Positions 1 to 11,600 of a stretch of 64,000 bases of DNA are shown piece by piece; positions within the stretch are counted from its first letter, which is position 1, and each line of letters starts with the position of its first letter. This stretch comes from Rhinopomastus cyanomelas (lineage: Eukaryota; Chordata; Aves; Bucerotiformes; Rhinopomastidae). The stretch lies in NCBI GenBank assembly GCA_013400115.1, contig VXBP01004611.1, forward strand, positions 1 through 64,000, written 5' to 3'. The position numbers and the translations under genes were made by a program. Below the pieces are notes generated by a model. The model worked only from the letters and a program-made list of their open reading frames with translations. It was not told the DNA's origin and did no database searches.

Positions 1-61
1 GTCTCCAAAGCTTTAGAGATACAATGGTTCTTCCTTATAGACCTCTGTTTAAATATCTTAG

Positions 62-461
62 AGGCCGAGGGAGCTGGGTCTCTTGAGCTTGGAGAAGAGG
101 AGACTGAGGGGTGACCTCATTAATGGCTATAAATATGTGAAGGATGGGTGTCAGGAGGATGGAGCCAGGCTCTGCTCAGTGTCATCTAGTGATAGGACAA
201 GGGGCAACGGGTGTGAGCTGGAACATAGCTGGTTCCATATGAATGTGAGAAGGAACTTCTTCCCAGTGAGGGTGACAGAGCACTGGAAGGGGCTGCCCAG
301 GGAGGTTGTGGAGTGTCCTTCCCTGGAGATGTTTAAAACCCACCTGGAAGCATTCCTGTGTGACTTGGTCTAGGTGATCCTGCTGCGGCAGGAGGATTGG
401 ATGACTGGATCATCTTTCAAGGTCCATTGCAATCCCTAATGATTTTATGATTCTGTGATCA
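62..461 (+). mobile_element. CR1 LINE fragment, 5'-truncated
   Basis: 3' 400 bases of a young-type element; the frame 83-373 is the C-terminal end of the CR1 ORF2 protein (…RVTEHWKGLPREVVECPS…), not a host gene. Ends in gattttatgattctgtgatc. Confidence 0.9.
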
Positions 462-984
462 TGCTGCAGCTCAGGTGTTGGCACTCCATTCAGGAAAAGC
501 CTCACATGGCTCCAGCCCACCCTTTGACCAGCTCATAGGTTTTGCTTCTGGTCTTAATTAACCAGAGCAGTTGTTTTGATTAACTTCTCGGGTGAGATAG
601 GAGAAGTCATTTGTCTTCCCCCTATCAACCCACTAGATTTATAATCTGACAGACTTTGGACAGAATTTCCAGAGAACACAACGTCTCATGGATGAGCATG
701 TGGTCGCAAAATACTCAGTCTCAGGGTTAGGTTGCCTTTTGGGAGTAACACTAAGAGATCTTAAAAAAAAAGAGATCCAAAGAAATAAGAGCCATGGATA
801 ATCATCATGTTTCTGGTCATGAGCTGTGGACAAAATTTGTTATGTGGGTTGTCTTGTCTAGAAGATCAGAAAGGAGAGCCCAGCCATGGAGAACAAGTTG
901 TGCTGCCTGAAGTCAGTAGAGAAAAGACCTCCCTTCTTCCACATTGCAGTCAGCACTTAGCTAGAACCCACCCAGCACCATCAA
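462..984. other. Intergenic, unique
   Basis: No exon, splice-bounded frame or repeat recognised; only an A-run near 762-772. Confidence 0.5.
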
Positions 985-1485
985 AGAATCATAGAATCAT
1001 AGAATCATTAGGGATTGGAAGGGACCTCGAAAGATCATCCAGTCCAACCCCCCTGCCACGGCAGGATCACCTGGACCAAGACACGCAGGAACACATCCAG
1101 GCAGGTTTTAAACATCTCCAGAGAAGGAGACTCCACAACCTCCCTAGGCAGCCTGTTCCAATGCTCTGTCACCCTCACTGGGAAGAAGTTCCTTCTCGTA
1201 TTTATGTGTAACCTCCTGTGTTCCAGGTCACATCCATTGCCCCTTGTCCTATCACCAGATAACACTTCTCGAGCCTAGCTCCATCCTCCACACACCCACC
1301 CCTCACACATTTATAAACATGAACGAGGTCACCCTTCAGTCTCCTCTTCTCCAAACTCAAGAGACCCAGCTCCCTCAGCCTTTCTGCATAAGGGAGGTGC
1401 CCTATATCCTTCATCATCTTTGTTGCTCTATGCTGGATACCTTCCAGCAGCTCTGTGTCCTTCTTGAACTGAGGGTCCCAGAAGC
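985..1485 (-). mobile_element. CR1 LINE fragment
   Basis: Antisense copy. Tail repeats agaatcatagaatcat at 985-1007 are its 3' end; the body runs to about 1485 where similarity to other copies in the window stops. Both shadow frames on the plus strand here are meaningless. Confidence 0.9.
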
Positions 1486-2199
1486 TTTAAGGGTTCCTCT
1501 TGCCACCAGATTTCAGTGATCTGCAGTGTTTTTACCCATCAGTCCTGACTCACTGGGAAGTGCAGCCCCTTCCTAACCGGCTTTAGCCTGTGGGATCTCC
1601 CTCTGATCCATGGCAGTGAGGCTGGGACATGGGTGGCTGCCTGTGTGCACAAGGTAGGGACTGTCTGGGAAACCCGAAGCACATCAGAGACATTTCCTTC
1701 CCCACGCTGCCTCTGCAGGACCAGGCCCACTGTGGTTTCCATCAGACTTGCAGAAGTGCCAAAACAGTCTGCTGGGGGAGTGATGAGACTTGGCAAGTTT
1801 GTCCAGCAGGCACTGACTACTCACCATGTTAATGGGCAACAGGTGGTGTCTGTGGCTTTTTCATTTAACGATGCATGGGTCCTCCTAGGCGTCCTGAGGA
1901 TCTCTCTGGAGCCGTGTTTTGTGATCAGATGGCATAGCTAATGGCCAGAGCTGATGGCATGCTGATTAAAAACCACTTACAAAGCTCCTCTTTCTGGGAG
2001 GGGAATGCCAGACCCTGCAGGGTGAGGGAAGCCCTTGTCCCCACTTCGTTCCGGTTCTGCCAGTTCATCTCTCGCTAGCAGCAGGCGCAGAGCGACTCTG
2101 CTTCACACAACAAAGGATGCATGAGGAATCTGGTGTGGCTGAGTTGAGTCAGAACTAGACCACGAGGCTGATGTCTGTGGGGAATGGGCATCTTGGCTA
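1486..2199. other. Intergenic, unique
   Basis: Nothing recognised; open frames here are short and lack family features. Confidence 0.5.
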
Positions 2200-2340
2200 T
2201 CTGGGTTGTGGTGGAGTCCCCCTCCCTGGAGGGGTTTGAGTGATGCACACCTAGTGTTTAGGGATATGGTTTAGTCTGAAGGTTGGGTTAATGGTTGGAC
2301 TTGATGGTCCTGAAGGTCTTTTCCAACCTGTGATGGTTTT
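2200..2340 (+). mobile_element. Old CR1 3' end
   Basis: Divergent type (tggttggacttgatggtcct, gaaggtcttttccaacct), without the ttcgaggtccc block of the young copies. Confidence 0.7.
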
Positions 2341-2536
2341 GTTGCTCTGAAGCTTTTGCTGTCTGAAGCTTTTGCTGTTGGGTTTTCACTACGCAAAGTC
2401 TAAGCTGTCCAGCAGAACTACATCTTGAATTTCTGACTAAAATACAACCTGCAGTGCTGAAATAACTTTGAAGTGTTTAAAAATTCTTGGAATAGGGACA
2501 ATCATGCCTCTTGGAAGTATAAAAACAGAATGGTGT

Positions 2537-2713
2537 GACAGCCAAGGTCAGCTGGTAGAGCATGGGACTCTGAAGTCCTGGGGTCATGGGTTCGAGTCCC
2601 ATGTGGGACATCTTGAGACAGTACTGTGGGTTTACCCTGCTCCAGCAGGGGGGTTGGACTTAGATGATCTTTCGAGGTCCCTTCCAACCTCTAACACTCT
2701 GTGAGTCTGTGAA
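2537..2713 (+). mobile_element. tRNA-derived SINE with CR1 3' tail
   Basis: The head (2537-2610) resembles a tRNA: ggtcagctggtagagcat matches a tRNA D-arm/A-box and gggttcgagtccc a T-arm/B-box. Closest known tRNA is Lys-CTT, with a compensated T-stem pair (ATGGG/CCCAT instead of GTGGG/CCCAC). A short linker leads to a CR1 3' end (tccagcaggggggttggact to the ctctgtgagtctgtga repeat tail). Structure: Pol III head for transcription, CR1 tail for recognition by CR1 reverse transcriptase. Analogous SINEs are known in passerines (TguSINE1, tRNA-Ile head) and turtles (tRNA-Lys head). Only one copy in the window. Confidence 0.7.
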
Positions 2714-3529
2714 AAGAGTTTTAAAAAGATGAAGTCATCAGAGGAACTATTTTCAGTGCGGATTCATCAATAACATTAAAGCTGAAGAGATGCAGAGTAT
2801 TTTCTTAGAAGGCAGCGACATGAACTAAAATAATACTGAAAGACAAGAAATATTATTTTTAAATACTGTCATGCCTTTTGAAGGGGGAGCAGACACATCA
2901 GCTTTCCTTGCACGTGGCTCCTGTTTGATTGATGGGCTAATGGCTTGAGCATCTCGCACCTCGGAGGATGGTGTTTGTCTAAGCCTGCAGATCCAGCTGG
3001 TGCTGCTGTGGGATATGGGGAGGTTCACCCTCAGCAGACACAAGTGCTGTAGCAGGGTCACATGCTAGCAGGTGCCTGGTTGATCGTGCAGGACAATGGG
3101 TTTGTAGGGGTTTTTTAGAGGGAATTACATGATTTGTTATCTGGGATGGCAGGGTCCGGACTGTGGTGACGGAGAAGATTTGTTTTCTTGGTGTGGGAAT
3201 GCAGATGAGCCTCTCTGCACCTACTTTAGGGAGTGCCAAAGCAGACAGCACATCAGGTCTTCACTCCTGAGCTGTGCTGCACTCATCACAACACCCACGA
3301 TGTTCTGTTGACTCTAAACAGGACTGTTATATAGTCAACGTCACTGCCGCTGCAGAGGGCACGGAAGTTGTCTTTTCAGTCTGTTCCTTGGTGTGATCTG
3401 AATGCACCTGTATTGTCTAGGAGGTGTTTTCTGAACACAGCCAAATAAATCTGGTGACAGCTGCCACAGGAATTGTTCTTCTGAACAATCTCTGGTGTCT
3501 TCTAAAGCGATGGCATATTCAAATATATA
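2714..3529. other. Intergenic, unique
   Basis: Nothing recognised beyond the SINE to the left and CR1 to the right. Confidence 0.5.
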
Positions 3530-3990
3530 GAATCATAGAATGTATTGAGTTGGAAGAGACCTCCGAAGGTCATCTAGTCCAACCCCATCTACAAGAAGCA
3601 AGGCTGTAACTAGAACAGATTGCCCAGAGCCCCATCCAGCCTGACCTTGAGTGTCTCCAGGGATGGGGCCTTCACACGTCCCTAGGCAGCCTGTTCCAGG
3701 GATCCACCACCCTCAGATTAAATAATTCTTTCCTGATGTCCAGCCTAAATCTGCCCTTTTCCAGCTTAAAGCCATGATCCCTCATCCTGTCATTCCATGT
3801 GCTTTTGAAAAGTCTTCCCCAGTCTTCTTATCAGCTCCTTCCAGAGATCGGGAGGTTGCTAGAAGATTGCCCCAGAGTCTTCTCCTCTTCAGACTGAACA
3901 ACCCCAACTCTCTCAGCCTGTCCTTGTGAAAGAGGTGCTTCTGCCCTCTGGGCACATTCATGGTCCCTCTTCTGGACACACTCCAAACAG
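3530..3990 (-). mobile_element. CR1 LINE fragment, intermediate age
   Basis: Starts agaatcatagaatgtattgag and reads gttggaagagacctccgaag; continues through the ORF2 C-terminal region to about 3990. Same subtype as the copy at 38143-38455 (shared catctagtccaacccc/ccagagccccatccagcctg). Confidence 0.85.
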
Positions 3991-6130
3991 GTCCACGTTC
4001 TTCTCGTGTGATAAAGGTTGGCCCTTCATTTCTTTGTTTGCATCTTTTTAACACAATTACAACCGAGCAGCCTCCAGTCATTTGTAGTTCTAGACTTCTC
4101 TGGCCTCCTCATGTGCTTTGTACTTTCTGGATGTGGTGGTTGATTCTTTTTATCAAAAGGAGGACAATTATGTTTTGGTCTATCACTGCACATATGGCCA
4201 GTGACTATCCTTCCTCTTGCAGCCGTGAGCGACTCTGAGCACTGAATGTGGAGGGCTGCATCCTCCACATCACAAATCCACCACAGTAATGGGTACAGGA
4301 CTCAAACCTGCATCCTCCTGCACTTAACAAGACACCCTGGTTCTACACTCTCCTCCTCAGGTGCTGGCCTCTTGGCTATCACCTCACTGAAGGTTTTCAT
4401 TTGCAATATAAAATACAGTAGTTCTACAGCTCTTGTCTGTGCTGAGCTCGAATCCAGAGCTGACTTTGCAGAGCTGGCACAGTCACTGTTTCATTATTCT
4501 GGGAGAAAAGGGAAGCAGGAAGGTCTGTGAATTTTACACCTCGGAGTAAGTGTTGAAATATTTGAATTCCTCCTCCATGTCTTTAAATTTAAAAAGCTAA
4601 ATATAGAAAGGGGGGAGGAAGTGAGGGGAAGATAAGAAATTAATACATGAGCCAAATCTAAATCATCTCCGTGGTGCTTGTAACACATCAGACACCATTT
4701 GTGCCTCACCAGCAGAACGTGGCTGCATGGAGTGTTGTGTAGCTGTCTGGTCTGCTGGTTTCTTTTGTGGCTGTTGGGAATGATGGTTCAGCATCAAAAT
4801 CAGGCTCTTGCAGAAGTTCAAGTGACCCTGGAAACGATGTGCAATTGCTTGTAATAAGGTCACGCAGTAATGAAATATAAAAGACGTCTAATAAGTGCAC
4901 TCCAGTGACAGCGCGAGCAGTCATCCCTGCGCCCCTGCTCTCCCAAATGTGCCCCCTGTGCCTAGTCCATTGATTTATGGTGCAACCCTTGTACCCCTTG
5001 ACTTTCCTACACAGGTGCTTCCCAGGCTTAAGCACGCACATCAGCATGAGTATTGTGTTCATCACACAAATCACTAAATTAGATGCACAGGCAGCTTCTA
5101 CGCCTACACAAGAGCTTCTCCTAGAGGATATTTCATATTGCTCCAGTCTTGTTGAGTAACAGAAAATGTTCTTAGGAAAGCCTGAGAGCTCTCCAAGCCT
5201 GGATTACTGCTTGAGCCTGCAGGGGTGTCCAATTCGTGGGGTTTGAGTCAGTGAAGCATCCCTACCGCTACTCACGTGCTTAGAAGCACACGGGTACTCA
5301 GCATTGGTTTGCTGCTCTGAGGAGTTAGATGTCACGATCGGCAGTTTGGACCTACATGGGGCCAGGAGCCAGGGTACCTTGGAAGAGGCCACCCTCCCCT
5401 GAAAGACTGCCATCACCACCAAACCTGTATTAAAAGAGTCTGGCTTCCTGCTGACAGAAACAGTGCCATCATCTTAAAGACAGTGCATGTGTCAATGATG
5501 GGAGGTTGAGCAGGTTAAGTGAAGTAGCTGCTTAATGTTAGAAGACTTCTGAAGCCATAAAGAACCACTTATCCACTGCAGTATTTTTTGCCTTCAGGGG
5601 CAGGTTAACAAAGGTGTCTCTTTTCCAGAGGATTTTCATAGACAGCTGAGCAGAAAACGTTTTTATTGCAAATCTTACCTGTATTAACGAGGTTTGATGA
5701 TCTAAAGAGCTTGCTTTGGGCTTCTGCTGGACAAAGAGCTTCTGCTCGAGCAGTAGGAACAGCTGGGGCTCTGGGTCATTGTTCCTAGAATTAACTGATA
5801 TGACCTGGTGGGACAGCGTGAAAATCATCTTGTTGGATCCTTGCCAGGTCCTTCTCAGCTGCTTTCAGACTCCTGGACCCACCCACACAACTGGAGGTGT
5901 CAGTCAGCCTGGCCCCCATCCCTGGAAAAGTCACAGAAGCCATGTGGCAAGTAGCTCCCAGGGGTGATCCTGGAGCAGGAGGCTACAACCAAGAGCTGCA
6001 TCACCAGCTACGTGAAGCCAGGACTAGAAATCCTGCAGAGAAGAACTCCCTGCCGCACAGAAAGGCAGCGCTAACCCATGGATCACAAAGGGCAAGTGAA
6101 AACCCATTCTGTTTTTTTTTTAAAAAGAGT
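3991..6130. other. Intergenic DNA downstream of the transporter gene
   Basis: About 2.1 kb without a recognised repeat or gene. Longest frame (5074-4706, minus) has no recognisable domain. Confidence 0.5.
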
Positions 6131-6136
6131 TTTATT
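6131..6136 (-). terminator. Candidate poly(A) signal AATAAA of the transporter gene
   Basis: tttatt on the plus strand reads AATAAA on the minus strand, about 2.2 kb beyond the stop codon, just past the AT-rich block. No closer canonical hexamer was noticed. Confidence 0.45.
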
Positions 6137-6913
6137 AAGTTTTCTGAAAACTTCCAGAAGGCACATTGGAAAACATTCGGGACCTTCCATCGACGTCTCG
6201 TTTACTGCAGTACCACGGGTACACTCGGCAGAAATAAGGAACATTAAACCCATGGCAACGAAAGCCTGAGCACGCTGCACAGATCTGGGGCTTCAGAGAA
6301 AACACAAGCTACTACACAAGGGTAAAGTCTAAGTCCTACAGAAATCTGTGGCAGAAGAGCATTCTTCTTCAGTGGAATAAAAAATCTCACCAAAAAGGTT
6401 TTGTACAATCTCTAAGATCATTTGCATTTACATATATATATTGTACTTATGAAAATTGTATTTATGGAAGTATTTTTACAAGTTATTTGTTAGAGTGTTG
6501 GTCACAAGTGGTAATTAAATGCAGTCCTTCATCAACAAAGTAATTAAGTAGTGTCTGATCGCATATGGGAACCACTCAAGCAAAGAAAACAGAGATGTAG
6601 CCTCTGGACTGGTGCTACCTTCAGATTTGGGTGATTTGCGTGAGAAGTCCTTGTTTTTCTCTAGTCACTTGGAGCTAAATCCACAGCAGGCTGATGATTC
6701 AGCTCCGTGGCTGTCGGGTAACAGCTGCTTACTATAAAATACATCAGGTCTTGCTGCTGGAGTCCAGCTCTTCCCAGCAAAAAATTATCACCGCTGGATG
6801 AGTGTCTCCTACGTGACCTTAGCTCCAACTCTGCTTCATCGACCTGAGGAAACTTTACTTGATGCAACAGGGCAGCAAGAGGCCACCAGGTACTGCAGTG
6901 TCAACAACAGGGA

Positions 6914-7072
6914 GATCACAGAGTCACTGAGGTTGAAAGAGACCTCCAAGATCATCAAGTCCAAACATCAATCCAACCCCACCATGCCCACTAAACCCCA
7001 CTCCCTTGTGCCAGATCTACGCTCTTTCTGAACACCTCCAGGGACGGCAACTCCATGGTCCCCAAGATGTTG
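6914..7072 (-). mobile_element. Old CR1 fragment inside probable 3'UTR
   Basis: gatcacagagtcactgaggttgaaagagacc to the cacctccagggacggcaac block; sense on the minus strand, so it would be co-transcribed in sense with the transporter mRNA. Confidence 0.75.
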
Positions 7073-7861
7073 AACCCAGCCCAAACGAGGAGGTAGCTGC
7101 GTTTGGATTCTCTCCATGAAGGATGCAACTTTGACTGGGTTAAAACAATGCAGCACAAGGTCACAGCTCACAGATAGTGTTAAAAATCATTAATCCTGAG
7201 TAGTGTGGAGCACAAAGGCTGCACTGCAAGAGGGCTGTGGTTTAATGCACAGCTATCCGTGGTGTCTCCTATCTGATGAACACCAGCAGGGCTTTGGGGC
7301 ACCTGACTTGGGGCAGAGGATCGCAGCCCTGGCACACCTACGCTTCATTCACTGACACAGTGATGCCAACAGCTCCTCTGTGCTTCAGCTCTTTATATGT
7401 GAGATTAATTAATGGCAGCAACACCCAACGGCCTCACCGGGGTGGTCGGTACGCTCTGAATGTTGAGGCACTCAGCTAGTGGATAAGAAGGACTTGGGAA
7501 TCTCCCAGGGGATGAGAAATCTGCCCTGTTGTAACGTAGACCAAAGCTGAAATCCTTTAAGACTGAATTTGTGCCCCAACTCAGACTAAGAGCGTGGTAG
7601 AAGGACTCCTGTAGTATGTTGGCCTCGTGCTGATCCCCTGCGTAACATCACCTTTCTCAAGGCTCAAGCAGCTCTGCTCTTGTACTCATGACAAGTGTAA
7701 GGGCTGCTTCACATTTTCACGAGACAGAGGTGCAAGACACAGTGCAGCTGCCCCTTGCAGGCAGTACCAAACCTTTGGGATAATGCTGGCCCTACAGAAG
7801 ACAGACAAAAGTCAAAGACAGCCAGAGTCTTAACTGCACAGTGCGTGACTCGAGTCTTAAC

Positions 7862-7962
7862 TCCTGTGTGACTTGGTCTAGGTGATCCTGCTGTTGCAGG
7901 GGGATTGGACTAGATGATCTTTCGAGGTCCCTTCCAATCCCTAATGATTCTATGATTCCAAG
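7862..7962 (+). mobile_element. Young CR1 3' end, about 100 bases
   Basis: Severely 5'-truncated copy: ctgtgtgacttggtctaggtg through ttcgaggtcccttccaatcc to gattctatgattcc. Antisense to the transporter. Confidence 0.85.
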
Positions 7963-8313
7963 ATCCAGCCACCACAGTACTCAATGCAAGACCCAGTCAG
8001 GCTGCTGGAACGGCTCTGCATTGACTCTCATGGCTACTGGCCTCTTCACTGGGTGTAGCTGTGGTACAGGGAATAGAAGTGAGGTGTTGGTTACATCTTA
8101 GCCCCCCCGCCCCGGGAAATGGCAAATACCTGCAGAAGATGTGGCAGGACCTTTGGTTGCAGATGAAGGCAGCACTGTGCCCCAGCACTTTACAACAGGC
8201 TAGACTTGTTTCAGGTCCAGTCTTGTCCTACGACACGGCAGCATATAAATACCTAGTGTAATTTCACAGCTGGCGTCCACTCAAGCAACCCAGAAGTAAT
8301 TTCCCATCCAGGC

Positions 8314-8606
8314 TTAAATGTCATTAGTGCCATTGGCTTCCTTCTTTAGCGCTTCTTGTTCCTCTCTCAAAGGTTCCAGCTCAGGCCCATTCAGTGCAGT
8401 TTCTTTGTTCAAGTCATTCCTGCCTTCCTTTTCCGTCCTGACCGATGTCGGATCCTCTTCTTTTGACTTTCTCTCCTTCTCCTCCTTGGCAAGCATATGG
8501 TAATTGTAGTAATTCATGATGAAAAGGAAGGTTCCAGCCAGGACCATCACAGCTCCACATTTGATGAACATGTACTTATAGTCCCCAAAGGTGTCGATCA
8601 GAGTTC
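8314..8606 (-). CDS. Transporter exon 4 (TM12 and cytosolic tail)
   Basis: Begins after acceptor gttttacag. It encodes TLIDTFGDYKYMFIKCG, the hydrophobic TM12 (AVMVLAGTFLFIMNYYNY), then HMLAKEEKERKSKEE and a charged tail of about 60 residues ending NGTNDI with TAA at 8316-8314. FGDYKYM matches the GDYKY/GEYKYM start of the last exon of MCT1/MCT2 as I know them. The tail is rich in Glu and Lys and has no similarity I recognise to the sorting tails of MCT1 or MCT4. Confidence 0.93.
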
Positions 8607-11600
8607 CTGTAAAACATAGGGTTTTTTTCAAAAAAGCTTAGATATGAAGGCAGGAACATTGTGCTTTCAGATGCTAAATGTAAAGGGGCACCCTCGTGGC
8701 TTTAGGATGAAGTAAGACACTCTCCAATGCCTGATCTCTTCCACAAATCCTCTGATGCTGCAGAGGTTTCACACTTGTTCTGCTGTAGGGCCAGCAGGTA
8801 GCTGATGCAGATACAGGTAGTTCTACCAACAATTTGAACAGTTTAGGGGAGGGGGCAGAGAACACTGCACAGTCTGGTCTTTGCGACCCATTTTTAAACA
8901 CAGAAACTAGATCCTCTGATCACAGTCTTCAGACTCTTTGCACAGACTCCAGAGATCACCTACCTCCAAGGACAGAGAGAGTCGGGGCCATCCAGTCTGG
9001 AGAAGAAGAGGCTCCCAGGTGACCTTATTGTGGCCTTCCAGTATCTGAAGGGGGCTACAAAAAGGCTGGGGAGGGACCTTTTAGGATGTCAGGTAGAGAC
9101 AGGACTAGTGGGAATGGAGCAGAGCTGGAGATGGGTAGATTCAGACTGGACGTGAGGAGGAAGTTCTTCACCGTGAGAGTGGTGAGAGCCTGGAATGGGT
9201 TGCCCAGGAGGGTGGTGGAAGCCCTGTCCTTGGAGGTGTTTAAGGCCGGGCTGGATGGGGCTCTGGCCAGCCTGGTCTAGGGTGGGGTGTCCCTGCCCAT
9301 GTCAGGGGGGTTGGAACTGGATGATCCTATGGTCCCTTCTAACCCTGATTGGCTGTATGACTTGGTCTAGGTGATCCTGCTGTTGCAGGGGGATTGGACT
9401 AGATGATCTTTCGAGGTCCCTTCCAATCCCTGATGATTCTATGATTCTATGACATCCATCTGACTTGATAGTCTTCAGACTGCCAACAAAAGCAGCAGCT
9501 TTCAGGAAGAACTTATTGAGATGGCCACTGGATCTTGTCTCAGACTTTTGACAAAGACCCTTCAATTCCTTCCACCACTGGTCACTCAGCAGCGTTAGAG
9601 GGGGCTCAGCTTTGGGACATGGCTGCCCGTTCTGCACTTACACTTGTGACCTAGAGATGAAAGGGCGCTGCGTGGGACTGGCTAACGCCAGCTCCAGGGA
9701 AAGCAAAGATGGTGCTGTCCATGTCAGACAATTTCAATGCCGAGACGAATGTGGCAGGTTCCTCTCAAAGGTTAATGCCTCTGCTATGGACTTACAGGAT
9801 AATTGAAAGGAGGGGACTCAATTGAAATGTCAGTGTTCTCCATTGTGTCAAAAGGAAACGCAAATCTTACTGGCCTTATGATCCCGAGCATCAATTCCCA
9901 TTTACTGGTGCAGCACAGACCCTTCCTAACACCCCAAATCCTCATTCAATCAAGACCCTCTCCTAACCTGGCCTTCACAGCGCAGACAAGCCCTCCTTGA
10001 AACTGGCCCAACATCCATTAGCTCCCTGACTTTCTGGAATACGCTCTCCTCCTTATAAAGAGGGACCTTTAATTACTTCCTGACTGACCCCCTAATGCTG
10101 AAAAGCCGATGATTAATTATCCCACTGCATCACACCAACAGAGGGATTTTATGGCCACCAAATAGACGTCTTGATCACAAAAATAACCATTTTAACCAGT
10201 TTTTGTCAGCAGCTCTTTGAGCATCACTCCCGGACGTCCCGGAACACCGTTTTCAAAGGGCGGTGTTTTTCATGTTGCTGGTGAAGCATCGACCACATGC
10301 TAATTGCAGCACTTTTTTCCCTTTCTGCTAATCAGGATGACCTAGAGGTCTCCTAAACAGGTTTCAATGAGAGTTTTAATGAGTAGAGTATTGGAAAATT
10401 CAACAGTAGGATAGTCCCGTGTCTTCTCCTTCGAGATTAAGATAAAGGCATAAAACACGCCGGGAACAATTTACTTAGTTCATTAAAGCAGAGCCCTACA
10501 GTAGGTTATTAAAATGCCAGAGAACCCATAAATTTGCTGCTTATTAAAACGGTGGGGGAAACCCGACAAAACTAATATTACTGATTATGGCACAGAACTG
10601 TTTTGGCCTCATTAGCAGTCTCTGGTCATTAACTTAATCTTCCACAAAGAAAATCACAGAACTCAGAAAATGGTCCTTTTCAAATTGTATTTCCTTGTGT
10701 TTGTCATTAATTAAATAATGACTCGGTAAGACTGCAGGAGAACACAGCCGCTTCCGTCACGCTGCACGCGGCGCTATCAAGAACTAACCGGCTCTGCAAG
10801 ACGTGTTGCACAGAGGATCGGCCAGATCTCAGTTCTGAATCCAGTCAATGGCTTTAAACCGCCTTCTTTCTGCGCAGGCTTTGCGTTTACCACGACGGTG
10901 TCACAGCAAGAGCGTTAGCAGAGCTGAACCTTTCCACGTCCAACCACGGGCAGCACATACAACCCAATTAAACATTTTGAGATACTTAGAGGTGGCCAGT
11001 TTCCAAACTAGTCCTTTGTGCTTGCATACGGGTGAAATGCAGAGGGGACAGGGCACGAAGATGGGATGTGTCTGCACACTGAGAGGATGTCACCTGTGCA
11101 GTCCTTTAGCTCACAGACAACTCAGGGTGGCACTGGAGTCAAGTGCCAGGTTCAAATACAGAGTTGGCCAGACATGGTGGGTTCCCAGTAGAAAAAGAAG
11201 CAAGCCCATGCTATAGAGGGACTCAAGTGGCAGCTGTTAAAATCACAGGAGATCACTGCTCCCACTTATTCTCAGAGGCCTGTAAACCCTGCTGGAGGTT
11301 CAATATAGTCAGCAAGGACCTTTGAGGGTCTCTGCCTTTTGGGACTTCAAACCAGGCTTTCCAAAATAAACCTCTTTTAAATTTTGGAACAGCCTTCAAT
11401 CTATCAGATGGACTAAGATGATTGAAGTCATTTAAGTGGAAGTTCTTGGAGCCTTAGAGACAAATAGCAAGGCTTAGGTATGAGTCAACAAGAGGATTTC
11501 ATAGAGCTGTTGTGTTTTACTCTGGTAGACTCCAGCCTTTTGCCACGAGAAGACTCTGTGAAGAGTCATCTGAAGTACAAGGTTCTTGGTGTGACATGAA

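Larger units (their letters stand above)
6131..8313 (-). other. Probable 3'UTR of the transporter gene
   Basis: Non-coding sequence after the stop. The distal part (about 6360-6540) is AT-rich and unique, of 3'UTR type. An AATAAA on the minus strand at 6136-6131 is the first clear poly(A) signal I see, followed by an A-run and a GT-containing stretch. The interval would include an old antisense CR1 (6914-7072) and a young sense-of-plus CR1 end (7862-7962). The 3' end is inference. Confidence 0.5.

Noticed and set aside
83..373. Host protein of 96 residues
   Set aside because: It is the CR1 ORF2 C-terminal remnant; the same peptide recurs at 15407-15673, 32545-32246, 52019-51720 and elsewhere.
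2537..2610. A functional tRNA gene
   Set aside because: The anticodon and acceptor stems pair poorly compared with tRNA-Lys, and the sequence runs directly into a CR1 tail, so a SINE is the better reading.
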